Below, piece after piece: positions 37,981-49,800 of a DNA stretch of 64,000 nt. Each line of letters opens with the position of its first letter. Positions within the stretch are counted from its first letter, which is position 1. Made by a program: the position numbers and the translations under genes. The notes under the pieces were generated by a model that was not told the DNA's origin, ran no database searches, and saw only the letters and a list, made by a program, of their open reading frames with translations. Origin of the DNA: Sarcomyxa edulis (Eukaryota; Basidiomycota; Agaricomycetes; Agaricales; Mycenaceae); assembly GCA_009761415.1 (NCBI GenBank), contig QUOL01000028.1:1-64000 (forward strand). The letters run 5' to 3'.

Positions 37981-39786
37981 CACCGAAGAATTAATTGGAG
38001 TGGGACGACCTGGGTATGCACGTTTCACGTAGTCCATACCTTTGTTGAGCGAGCTTCTCAAGTGACGAGCAATGGTAGACGCGGTACTCCCCCCTGCCAA
38101 TGACGACTCCTCAAATAAGAACAATCCACAATACGGGAGCCTGGTTATCTCGTTGACATAATAGTGCAACCTGTTTCCTTTCCGCACCAGCGATACGTCG
38201 AAGCGGGCAATGTCCTGAATAGATACTGGAGCAGACTGCCGTTGTTCTTCCAATTTTACCATCGTACGCCATGTATCCAGCACAAATTTTTTGAGTTCTT
38301 GTTCGGCTCGAGCAGTTTCTTCGACACTGGAATCGGAATCCGGAATAAGATGCGGAGTACGCCCGGCTGCCAATCTAAAATGTTCGTATATAAACAGATG
38401 AACGAGAACTCCAAGGGGGAGGGGGGAAGGGTGATTGAAAGGAACAAAAACTCACCGTTGTTCCATGCGCTGGAGTGTTTTGGTGGGCAATCCTTTATAG
38501 TAGGATGAAGTGTCGGGATATGATTTGCATACTCCAATATAAGATAATACAATATCGCCTCCTGCCACGATCAATCACATTTCACCAGATTTCTGAATCA
38601 GAGGATTGTACTCTTGAAGAAACCAGTCAGCAATTGGATGTGTTTTGGGCGGAGTATTGCTTGTCATTTTGAATGTGTGTTCAGAGTTTGACGAAAACTG
38701 TCTAAATCATAGATAATTAGACACTAAAGTTGTATAACTTGATTGGAAAAATATACCGTTTGAAGAACCAATCTCCATCATAATGCGTGTTCGGTACATA
38801 TTCTTCACATTTGGGTCGAGGTGTGTGTGTGACCGTGCTAGCGATGTAGTCGAGATCATACTCCACCATCATCTTCTCGTCATATCGATATGATTCGTTG
38901 AAAGACGGCCATAGCATTACGTGTTGCTCCAAGGCTCTCATCTTTTGCCACATAACCATTATTTCTTCCTTGGGGCTGATAATTGATGTGAGGACGGAGC
39001 ATATACTTCTAGAACCCCAACAGCTTACCATGATTCGAAAAATTCGTCACCTCTTCCAATGCCCGTGATGACAACGTTCCAAGCAGAGAACCTTGCAAAC
39101 AGGTTGGATACTTTCAACATCCTACGAAATTCCGCGTATGTCACAACTTCCACGCTTATCTGTTGAGAGGAACGATCGATGGTTGAATCATCTTCTGACG
39201 AGCCGCTTTCAGAAGATTCCGAGGACGTGGATGTCCATCCTTTGTCTCCTCCAATAAGATGATACAGAACCATAAACTAAATCGTAGACGTCAATGACAG
39301 CAACATATGGAACACATATGAACCAGCTCACTATTGAAAAAGTCCACAATTTTTTTGTTGCACTGTCGATACAGTACTGATTCTGAAACCCCTTGATCTT
39401 CTTTTCCATACCCCTCAACCACTGTCGATCACCCTGGTCCGAGTCGTCGTACTCAACAAATGTCAGCCATGGGCTCCACCCCGCCGGAGGTTCGATGGGA
39501 GGTTCGTACGTAGGCTCTAGAACAAACAAAATTGACAGCGGTGTCAATTCTATTGAGGCATGTTTGATCATCCCTATCTGCGATCGAGAAGATGACATCG
39601 TTGTATGTGATCCTGAAGTCAACGGCGGATTTTTCTTGATTTGAGACGATGGAACGTAATCCAATTTCAAAAGGGAGTAGCCAGGGCACCGCTTGTGACA
39701 ATTTGGATGGAGTCGGGGGTTGATCTGGTGAGTTTTGAGTGCACCTCCGCTCGCGGTGAGGTCACGGCATTCTTTACAGGAATGAG
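37981..39786 (-). CDS. Unclassified multi-exon gene, family 2, copy B
   Basis: Minus strand. The zinc-finger-like start at about 39,780-39,680 reads CPHSCKECRDLTASGGALKT, then HPNCHKRCPGYSLLK. Then come AGWSPWLTFVEYDDSDQG and GMEKKIKGFQNQYCIDSA, the 39,273-39,025 exon (MVLYHLIGGDKGW; AWNVVITGIGRGDEFFES), and the 39,000-38,750 exon (MWQKMRALEQHVMLWPSFNE; TVTHTPRPKCEEYVP). A middle exon lies at about 38,550-38,460, and the terminal exon 38,373-37,981 reads KKFVLDTWRTMVKLEEQRQS, IARFDVSLVRKGNRLHYYVN and EITRLPYCGLF. The terminal exon has a weak resemblance to the RxD...NE pattern of ATP-grasp or kinase-like folds (speculative). It is adjacent to and co-oriented with copy A, so a tandem duplication is likely. 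Confidence 0.65.
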
Positions 39787-39789
39787 GAC

Positions 39790-40405
39790 ACTTCTAGGAA
39801 AATGAGATACATGAGTTTATATTGATTTGGTTCAAAAGGAGGGAGCACAACTGACTGCTTTCTTATTGTTGGTCCAGCAAGTACATTAGATCATGAACAA
39901 CAATCCATAGATATTGCAAAAAATATGGCCACGTACCTTAACTGAGGACATTCACAATCAAACGTTTTAGACAACAAATTACAACGATATAGAAGAAGCT
40001 CTTGATATATGTGTGCGATGCGGAAGAAAATGGAAGTGCTCCCACGTGCGACCTGTTCAAATTTGTAAATTTTAAAACTCATGCTCTAAAATTGGACGAT
40101 TTCTAAATTTATCCATTATTTCGGATCAGCACGTGTGTTCAATGTTAGGCTAGCGCTGTATCTGAATGCATTTGTGCTCATGGAGAACTTGAAAAAATGG
40201 TACACATCATAATCAAATTATCTCTGATGAGTTTCCACACAATATCACCTTCACTCAAAAACCAAATGTCATTATTACGCATACTAAACAGAAAACATCT
40301 CCCACTGAATTTTAGGGCAATGTGTTAGTTATTTACGAACACACACATATAGTATTGAGAAATTATCTTACCGTTGCACAATCAGCTGATACCAACCATA
40401 AAACC
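39790..40405. other. AT-rich intergenic stretch
   Basis: No convincing gene. It contains AT-rich sequence between family-2 copy B and the next small gene. Possible promoter sequence for copy B lies at 39,850-40,100 but no clear motif stands out. Confidence 0.4.
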
Positions 40406-40411
40406 ACCACA

Positions 40412-41057
40412 TCAATAGGCATACCCTTCGAAATACCACTCTGGTGACTTCTCGACGCCCAGAAATGTTTGTATGATTGCAATGAGCATTTGTTCGTCGT
40501 TGTTGAGGGGAGCGGTTGGAGTTGGGTCGTAGTTGCTAAATATAGTGAATGCGTAGGTCGCGTGTCCACTGGCAACCCACCGGCACTTGATAGGGTGCCG
40601 GCATATCTTCGATAAAACGGTGGCAATGTTTTGGCCCGTCAACAGGGCCATGTGCCAGCTAGTGACTGTGCTGGTGGAATCGATGTGGGCAATCCTGACG
40701 TTCATACGTGAAGCGGTCCGTATGATGGTTTCGGCAGTCACGCCTACCCCAAAATAAAGTGCACGTATATAGGTCGCATGTCCTAGTTCCCGACCAAAAG
40801 GATTGAATTCAGCAGGGAGAACGGCATAACTGCGTAGGCAAGGGGGATCCTAGTATACGTCACAAATCATGCTCATATCTCGAAGACGGAGGAAAACTTA
40901 CTCCAACTCCACGTTTCCGAGTTGCGTCATCGATTTCAATAAAGCGTTGGAGTTGCTCGGGAGTTGTTTTGTCAGTCGTGGCTAAGTAGTCTCGTTGGAT
41001 ACACTGAATATCATGTCTGTGAGTCCATTTGTCAAGAAGACGACCAGGGGTGGACAT
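40412..41057 (-). CDS. Two-exon unknown small gene
   Basis: Exon 1 starts at the ATG at 41,057 (MSTPGRLLDKWTHRHDIQCI) and ends TRKRGVG at a GTAAGT donor near 40,902. After an intron with a TATACTAG acceptor near 40,851 the frame resumes as DPPCLRSYAVLPAEFNPFGR, then ELGHATYIRALYFGVGVTAE, TIIRTASRMNVRIAHIDSTS and VEKSPEWYFEGYAY, with a stop near 40,412. The splice is phase 0 and keeps one frame. The product is about 190 residues, soluble, with no domain I recognise. It is on the same strand as family-2 copies A and B. Confidence 0.6.
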
Positions 41058-41299
41058 GACGAGTGGGGAGTGAAATATGAAACCAGAAGCTTCTTATTTA
41101 TATACAGTTTTTTGACAATGCGACACATGATGTGTCACATGACATATGTTGGTTATTTATAAATTCAAAAACAAAAAAGAGAACACGCGTTACAATAGTA
41201 CAACGGAGAATTCAGCATTGTTCTTGTAGCCATATGGTGCTAATTGTATGAACAATGAACACAATACAAGTACTACACCATATACTTCAATTCCGCAGT

Positions 41300-41425
41300 C
41301 ACAGTAGTGTTGCCACGGTTCGGCTTAAAACCGCGAACCAGCCGCGCCGAGCCGCACGGCTTGACTCCGGCTCGACTCGTGGCTTAAGCCGCAAGAGCTA
41401 CGGCTTCAGGGGTCAATTATTAATT
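41300..41425. repeat. GGCTT/CGGCT-rich repeat
   Basis: The segment CGGCTTAAAACCGCGAACCAG through GTGGCTTAAGCCGCAAGAGC is built of CGGCTT, AAGCCG and GCCGCG units in both orientations. It is GC-rich in an AT-rich surrounding, so it is probably the end of a mobile element. No gene is inside. The stretch 41,430-42,300 contains a short palindrome (TTTTGGCCAAAATTGGCCAA, about 41,539) and no gene. Confidence 0.55.
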
Positions 41426-42304
41426 TTATCAACGTATCTTCAAGCATTCAAATACATGTTTTTCTGCACAATATGAATTCAATATGCCTGTATCTATGCT
41501 ACACGAGTGATTTGGTGCTGAACAGATGAATTCGTGTAATTTTGGCCAAAATTGGCCAAGTCTTGAGGCGTGGCTGTGCCCTGGCTGCATGTCGACCGGT
41601 AAATTTGAGAGAGTCTTTTGCACATTGACAGCGAGAGAAATTTATTTTCCAATGGGGTTTTATGGAATAAATATACCCTCTGGCATTACTTTTGGGCCGC
41701 TGAAGGTGTACAAGCGACTGCTTGGGTCTATTTTGGCATTGGTCAACCCATTTTAAAACAGAAGAAAAATTAGTCATGTCACGGGGCACGTGCCGGTGCT
41801 AAAAATATTTGTGATATTATGTGACTCTTGAACGTCAAATTTGACCAGAATAAACAGATTCTATCCTGACTCTGTAGAGGAGTGTATGGAGACAACTGTG
41901 AGATGATCAATTGTGCCAAACGTCATGGTCACATGGGCGTGCCAAATTGAAGAAAATGGTACATATGATACAGCGTCGTGAGAATGACATGGCAAAAGAT
42001 TGAATAAGTTTTGTAGTGCGTTATTTTTATCGAGGGAAATACCAAGAGACTCGGTAGAATACAATAAAATGGTGTGCTACAGACATACAAATATTTCACA
42101 CAACATTGTTCGACAACAAGCATCACGAGAACAACATCGGAAAAATTGTACAGCGTATCGTTCTCTTCCGAAAAAAAGTTTGAGAGACTCCATGGAATAC
42201 AACACAAGTTGGTATGATGAGGGATCTATTAATACCAAATACTTGAGGTTATATAAATTGTGACTGCGCAAAAACCACACTGACCGACATACTGACCATA
42301 TTCC

Positions 42305-43723
42305 ATGAGCAACACACCTGTTTACGACAAAAATGCTCTCCTACTGAGAGGATCCAAACGTGTAAGTTGCACAGCCTGGTTTGCTTATAGTGTTACTGAT
42401 TATTATGTGTAGTATATTCTAATAGACCGGAAGACATACCAGAGCGATGTGCTGACCATACTTGATCGAGTCAAGTATTACGGTAACAGAGAAGGAAATG
42501 GATACGGTTGGGACAATATAATACTTGGTCCGTTATGCGCCACCGCAACATGTCGTAATGGTGCATCTATCGCTGCTTACCCGCAGGATATTCTCCACGG
42601 ACGAACAACATATCGGATACCCGATTTCACAGTTCTTAAATGGGAGCGGTCTCCATCCGGCAGTGGATCGGCCCCTCGGGCCCGACTTTTCTTTCTATGG
42701 GAGAAGAAAACACTTGACAATAATGGATGGAACAACCATTTCGATTACGACATGTATTCGAAGCTCTTTTATAACAGTTTGGAACAAGTCGGAATGCAGG
42801 CATTTCACGCGTGTTGGCAGTACAGCATCAAGAAGGTGTACGTTTTTCTGGTAATCGGAACATATTTCAATCTTATACGATATTCCGCCCCTTCCAATCT
42901 CAAAGCATGGCACGACCTGCGGCTCACACCGATATACATTGACGTACCCATTTTGATTGGCGTCTCTGGAGAATTCAACCCGGTATTTCTCACAGCTCTC
43001 CGCTTGCCATTTCTTGATGATCCTGATATCATCTTCCAACCATCATGGTTTGATCCACCAAAAGTCGGTGTGAAACACTATATACCGAAGGTGAGCCTCC
43101 GCATTTTTCTACGGTATGACAGAATTCAGAAACCATTGTTACAGGACACCGTCACAAATATTAACGGATACTACATTATAAAGGGATATGCAAGTGTTGC
43201 GGCGGAAGAAACCACCGATGAAGAAACCACCGACGGAGATTCCACAGACGAAGAATCCATGGACGAAGAATTCACGGAAGAAGAATCCACGGACAAAGAA
43301 TACACGGAAGAAGAATCCACGGACAAAGAATACACGGAAGAAGAATCCACAGACGAAGAATCCACGGACGAAGAAACAGCGGAAGAAACAGCGGAAGAAA
43401 CAGCGGAAGAAACGGCGGAAGAATCAGCGGAAGACTCAACGGAAGAAACGGCGGAAGAATCAGCGGAAGAATCAGCGGAAGACTCAACGGAAGAAACAGC
43501 GGAAGAAACAGCGGAAGACTCAACGGAAGAAACAGCGGAAGAAACAGCGGAAGAAACAGCGGAAGACTCAACGGAAGAAACAGCGGAAGAAACGGCGGAA
43601 GAATCAGCCACAAACCTGGACAGCGAACTGTCGTCATTAGATTCCCATTCATTTGAAGGCTGGGCAAGGATTATTTCTAGCTCGCCACCTGTAACAAGGA
43701 CGGTAAAGGACGATTGCGACTAA
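42305..43723 (+). CDS. PD-(D/E)XK nuclease-like protein with Thr/Ala/Glu repeat tail
   Basis: Exon 1 (42,305-42,361) encodes MSNTPVYDKNALLLRGSKR. A 51-nt intron (42,362-42,412) precedes YILIDRKTYQSDVLTILDRV, and the frame then runs open to 43,723. Near residue 80 the motif RIPDFTVLKW ... RLFFLWEKKTL fits the PD...(D/E)XK signature of restriction-endonuclease-fold proteins, and QVGMQAFHACWQYS with VYVFLVIGTYFNLIRY fits the following helix and strand. The C-terminal third (43,197-43,611) is a repeat of TAEETAEESAEDSTEE units, highly acidic, arising from a 12-bp DNA repeat. The protein could be a nuclease or a degenerate relative. It lies head-on to the Helitron gene, 105 bp away, and may be Helitron cargo. 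Confidence 0.65.
43171..43620. repeat. 12-bp GAAACAGCGGAA-type coding tandem repeat
   Basis: Units of GAA(ACA/TCA/ACG)GCGGAA alternate with GACTCAACG, keeping frame in the host gene. The opposite strand shows long Ser/Val and Leu/Pro frames over the same bases, which are shadows of the repeat. Confidence 0.85.
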
Positions 43724-43828
43724 TGGTTCACATAGGTCAGAATATACTCAATATCTGTGTTGTTGCTTACCATATATCCTCTGTTTTACAGTTACATCAC
43801 GGTCGACAGAAACGTAGTATTTGTATTA

Positions 43829-46800
43829 TCATTTTTTTGCATATACATATGCTACGGCTTGTTTACCTTTGCACGTCATTAGGTCAATCATAGTTATATC
43901 TGATAGGCTACCGTCAGAAATTACAGAATCCTTAGTTGTAATGCCATCATGAAACAAGATTTGACCATCGGGCGTAACAATTCTCGAAGTAAAATGAAAG
44001 TCTCCAAAATACACGACCCCTCTCAGTGTTAGCACATTATATGTGTCCTTAACATTAACCCTTATGGTTCTACACGGTTTAGTTGTATTATTGATTACAG
44101 AAAATATTAACATTTTAGGAGAAACATCGTATCGCAAGGTGACAGATGTACTGCTATGACAGCTCAAACATATTTCAGCATGACCAAATATTTTTTTCTT
44201 CAACCATTGTCCAATGTCCGTATAAAGTGAATGATCTACATAGATATGTGACTTAAATCCTCTAGAAATGCATTGTTCAATACCACACGTTTTACACGTT
44301 CGAACAAAAGAACTCATTTCATCGCTCCTGAACATCTCTTCTATTAGTTCTGACATGTCTGTACCACGTTTCCCATTTGGAAAAGTGTCACTATCTGTTG
44401 CATGTAGCATTTTTCGGATTTTATCACGGGTCAATTCCAAGGAGCATAATCCTTTAAGAACTTTGTCAAACCCGCTAGACAATCTAGTTGTGTATTTTGT
44501 TAGTCCACCAAAATACACGTCCCATCGAGTGGGATTATAGATCCAAACACTGTGTAATACGGTAAAAAGTGCGTCATATGCACAACTATAATTCTTGTTG
44601 TCCCAAATCAAACCAACATGTAACGCGGAATCTTTGTGGTTAGATCGACGTTTGGCTCGTTTGATCTTTTCTGAACCTGCACTGGTTTCAGCAATTTTGC
44701 GTTTGCGAGATGCACCAATGTTGTCACTTATTGCAGACACATAAATGTTAGACTGCACAGCATTTGAAGCCGTTGAATTCTTGCTTTTTTTCATAGCAAT
44801 ATCAGTGTTATACACAATCTTCCAAGGAGTGTCGGTAACAGGTTCCAAAACGTCAAACGGACTTTGAGGAGACCATGCCAATGGCATTGGCGTATTACTA
44901 GGTACATGAGAGGAACCTTTTAGATTTTGATACTGTCTTATAAGCGGATTTCGTACATTACCCATAACTTCTTTGGGTAGGTTCTTTTCGTACGCTAACG
45001 TGGTAATTTCATCTAACAACTCTTGCTCTCGAAATTCTTGTCGCAAATACCCAGAGATTCCTTTCATTATCAGATGCGGATTGAAGCTTTGTATAATGAC
45101 AGTTCCTTGAGCGGTTGAACTTCTGGATAGACAGGTATAATAGGATTGATGATTTCGACAATGACTCAGATCAACAACATTAAATGGCCGAGTCTTTCCC
45201 TGGGAAGCATAGTCCGTCATTGCAAAGTTTGGTAACACAGGAACCTGGGACCGGCTGATAGACAATTTCACACCACTTGGACATACACATTGAACACGCT
45301 TAGATATTCTAGTAAGTGGCACTACATTTTCAGGTAATCCGTCAAACTTGATATTTTTTGATGGGCTCTGCAATTCGATAAAAAGAGTGTCCAAGATATT
45401 TTTTCCATCTGGACCTGTTTCCGAGACCCATCCTGCTACTCGACCCTCTTGTCCTTTTGTTATGCAAAGTTCAGTAGCATCATTATTTCTGATCATAATG
45501 GGCATACCTAAGCACAACGTCAATTTACCAGGTACGTGATCTGTACATTGTGGTTTTAAATCCCACAAAATTTGATGCAGTTTTGGCGAAATATCATACT
45601 GTATCTTATTTTTGGTTCTGCGTCTGCCTCTATTACGTTGAACAGCAGGATCAGGCTCTGTCCCCCATGTATCTACAGAATAAAAGTCTGTAAGACTCTG
45701 CAATGTATCAGATGCAAACCGAGTACATCCCAATTCATTGATTCGGTCTTTATATACATTCCAGGCTGTGATGATCGATACGTTTCTAAATTCTGTTGTA
45801 TTTAACTTAGGTTGATCAGGTCTTTTACCAGCAATTCGAGTTTTTAGAAACGCAATGTCTTCATCCGTACAAGCTGCATATCTCATATTTTCTAAAGCAG
45901 TACGTAGTTTTGCATCTTCAACAGACTGAGTTTTTTGTCTCATATTTTGTCTTAATATCACCACAGTAGTTACTTGATGCCATAAAGCTTTTCCTATAGC
46001 AGATTGTTGACCTCGTAGCGTCTGAGAAGCTTCTACAGACGTTCCAACAGTCTGACTATACAGAGGAGATCCTTTGACAGGAGGTAATTGGGCAAAATCA
46101 CCTGCAAATATCATGTTAAGTCCGCCAAAGGGCACATCGAGCACATTTCTTGCTTTTGCCAATTGTGCGCTAATAGTGTACAACTCATGACAAGCAACCA
46201 TGGAGATTTCGTCGATAAATATGTAGTCAACACCATCAAGTCGTGACTGGACTTGCGCCATGGACTGGAAATTGTTTTTTGAAGGATCCATCTGGTCTAT
46301 ACCAACACCCAGTACAGAGTGATAAGTGGATCCATTTAATAGAGCTGCTGCCGTTCCTGTAGGTGCTAGAATCATTATACGATAGGACTCTTGACGTGCT
46401 TCAAATAAGGCCGTTAGCGCTTTGATAACCTGTGATTTTCCTGTCCCACCCATTCCACCAAGAAACATTTTCAGTTGCTGATTTGTTCTTGAAGTGACAT
46501 GATTAGCAACAATACGAAAAGCACGTTCTTGTTCTTTGTTTAGCTTGAAATGTAATACAACATTGTTTACAATGTTCTGTTCCTGCTCAATTTTGGCACA
46601 AAAATTTCTATCTAAGTAAGACCCGTCTGCAACAACGACTTCATCGGGTCTTGTATTTGTAAATATATTGGATTTTGGATGGTCTGGCATATTTGCAATT
46701 TTTCTATCCAGTTCTCTTTGCTTATAGCTTTGAACCAACGTCTTCCATGCATTTCCGGACATTTCATTTAGATGCTGGATAACCGGAAGATTACTGAGTT

Positions 46801-49800
46801 TCATCAAAGTGTTGCAGCTGTCTAGCCATCCAGCACGTCTCACAATACCTTCTATGGTTTTCATATGCTGCAATTGAATATTGTGTCCTTCACCAATAGC
46901 CGTATAAAAATCGTCTTCATGTTCAGGTTCTAAATATTCGTCACTATCATCGTAATCTCTAAAAGTATCAAGTTCCCTCAATTCTTCTTTAGAGGCCCAC
47001 GAAGCAAATAAACCATGCTCAGAATCTTTGAGCTTAGCAGAATAATCGTCGCGTGCATCATTACATTCATATCTCAAGTTGAAAAACTTCATCAATTCTG
47101 CTTGTCGGTCTTTGAAAGGATGACGCACAAAAGTTTCGTCCCAAGTAGTATCTACAGATTTCAAGTCTTTCCCAGACCTCCAGGGCTTAAATAGCGTCAA
47201 CATTGTGCAACAATAATATTCTCGGTCACCCTGATCGCATCTTGGCAATGTGCCACCAACAAAATTGATAACATCGTCTTGTTTTTCATAATTACAAACA
47301 ACTTGATGGCTTTCGTACTGCGGATGATCGGGTTTGAAAGGATAACCTCTGCAATCTTCTTCAATAATTCCCTCTGCGTAATCCATGTCTAATTCATCTA
47401 ACATGTCATCCGTTGGATCTGATTCAATGAGACCTGCACGGTTATTCAGAGTATTTACATCAACTTGGTTGTTGTCCCGATTGTAGCAACCCAAGAAATC
47501 AAGTTCATCGAGACTGTTATTGTCTAACTGGCCAGCAGCCTCTAATGCCTCGTCTCGTGCAACTATGGACGCCTTGAACTGTTCAAATTCGGGTTTTGTT
47601 CGTTTCATTTTTTTGTATTTTTGTATCCAGTCATATAAATTCATATCTTCGTACTTGGTCGGACGGAAAATGTAATCATGGACATTGGATAAACCAACAT
47701 AAGATCCCATATTGTTGTTCAATACAACTTTTTCGGATCCGCTTGCAATATCATCGTCTTCTTCCCATGCTTTCCGAACAACGCGAACAAAACTTTTCCA
47801 GTAGAAAACTTTGAATGTCATATTTGTGTAATGGTCAGGATGACCTAACATATATAAGGATGCCATGGGACTACCAAGCTCCATTTTGGATGTAAGTCTG
47901 TTCACAATTTTGACCATCAACGATCGAGCTGTTGTTTTTTTGTCGCTACCATTATTCAAGAGCTCGCTGTTATCTTTGAACACGTCCCGAATCGCATTGA
48001 ATATTGTATAAGTTTTCAATCCTGGTTTTGATACATAATCTGAAATGTAAGCAACTACAGCTTTGACTGCTGTTCCCGATAACAGACTTGTCACATCCGT
48101 GTTTGATCGTACAAGATAGCTAACAGTCGGGGTATACGTATTGATCCACCCTTCTGTTTTCTTAATCTTCAATGCACCAGTCAAAGGGTCTACCATTGTT
48201 TCTTCGACAATTTCACGGGGAAATCTTGCCCTGCATTGTCCTTTGGAGTTTAAACAACCTTTCTTCTTGACAGTTCCATCTTCTGAAGTACTAGGAATAC
48301 TACATGTATGAAAATTAGATCGAGATACTAAATCATCAACAACTGTTCGAAATTTTGTCCACCAGTCTTTGAGTGTTCTACATCGGATACAACCCGCACA
48401 CACAGACTTCTTGCATCTAGGAGGTGGTGGGACAGGCAGCGTCCGCGTAGGGTCCATGTATTTTGCATTGGAATTACTCTCGTTCCGTACTTTGTCTCTC
48501 ACTTCAGACAAAGACCCATTGAACAGCTCGCCTTTATGAACACTTTCCAAATATTCAACCATACATGTTCGGAAGTTTGACGACTCATCCATTATTTTGT
48601 CTCGAATTTCCTGAGGGGTTAATGCATTTTTGATCCACAACAAAAGGTGCAAATGCAACGTCAATCTCCCTTGTTGTTCCACAGTGCCATAATATGCCGC
48701 TGTATCTCCATATAAACCACGATGATCCGAACCTACACCTAATACGTGTTTTATAAACGCATTACACATGACATTGAAAAATCGCGCAGCTGCAACTGGA
48801 TTCTGAGAAATCAAACGGTAAGCATCGTCAGGTAAAACAACATCTGGCCTGAACTCCTCCTTTGTATCCGCAAAATAAAGACATAGAGGATGTTTGTTGT
48901 CTGCTGGAGATAATGTTATGAACCACGAAGGCGAACCTACGTGTGATATGAGGGACCATATCTCGTTTCTCATATGTTTCTTTGACGTGATGGATCCTTT
49001 TACATTGCTTCCAACAACATCCAAATCACTGATTAGCTTATAACAGTCAATCTCGGCTTTGGTACAAGGTTTAACTCTTTCTCCTTTCAACAATCGCCCG
49101 CTAATATCCTTCAACACGTCGGTGTTGACGTTAAGAATACGCTCTGCAGTATCGTTAAAATTTGCCTTTTCTGTTGTCAAGTACCCGCCTCTAACGCTGT
49201 CTTGTATCTGTTCGTGATTAAAAGCTATTAGAGCAAAATCCGGATCCAATTGGAAGCGTTTATCAAAATACATTAGAAGATGCCTCTTGTGAGCCATACT
49301 GGACAGTTTACTGGTATTCAAATAGTTTCCAATACCACCTAAACCATAAGGAAACAACCACGGAAACATACTAGGAAAAAGTTGTGGATTCTGATAGATA
49401 GACTGTACACGATCTGAATGTCCAACATATAGAATTTTTTCGCCACTCATTAAGTGTTGTAAAGCCACAGCTTTGATTGCATGAAGACGCATGTTTGAAA
49501 ATTCTTCACCTGTTAAACCATGAACAACAAAGGGACAGTCTCCTGACTCAACACCTTCCTCTTCCTCATTATCATGTACGCTTGTTGCTTCTGGCAATTT
49601 GTTTGTATCCATCTTACGATAATCAATAGTGACAGGAACATCACAATCAGGATATTCATTTAAGTTATGCTCAGATATGATTACATCAGCGTAGTCTACA
49701 TGGTTAAGATGCAGCCAACGCAATGCTTGACCTACATTCCTTCTCCTTACCAACAAAGGACATCTATCTAACTCTCGTTTTGTTGGTAAACAAGGACCGG

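Noticed and set aside
43171..43667. Minus-strand Ser/Val and Leu/Pro repeat frames opposite the acidic tail
   Set aside because: They are shadows of the 12-bp coding repeat of the plus-strand PD-(D/E)XK-like gene.
43730..43829. Helitron 3' terminus (hairpin followed by CTRR)
   Set aside because: No convincing short hairpin with CTRR was found just downstream of the Helitron stop codon, so the element end is not called.
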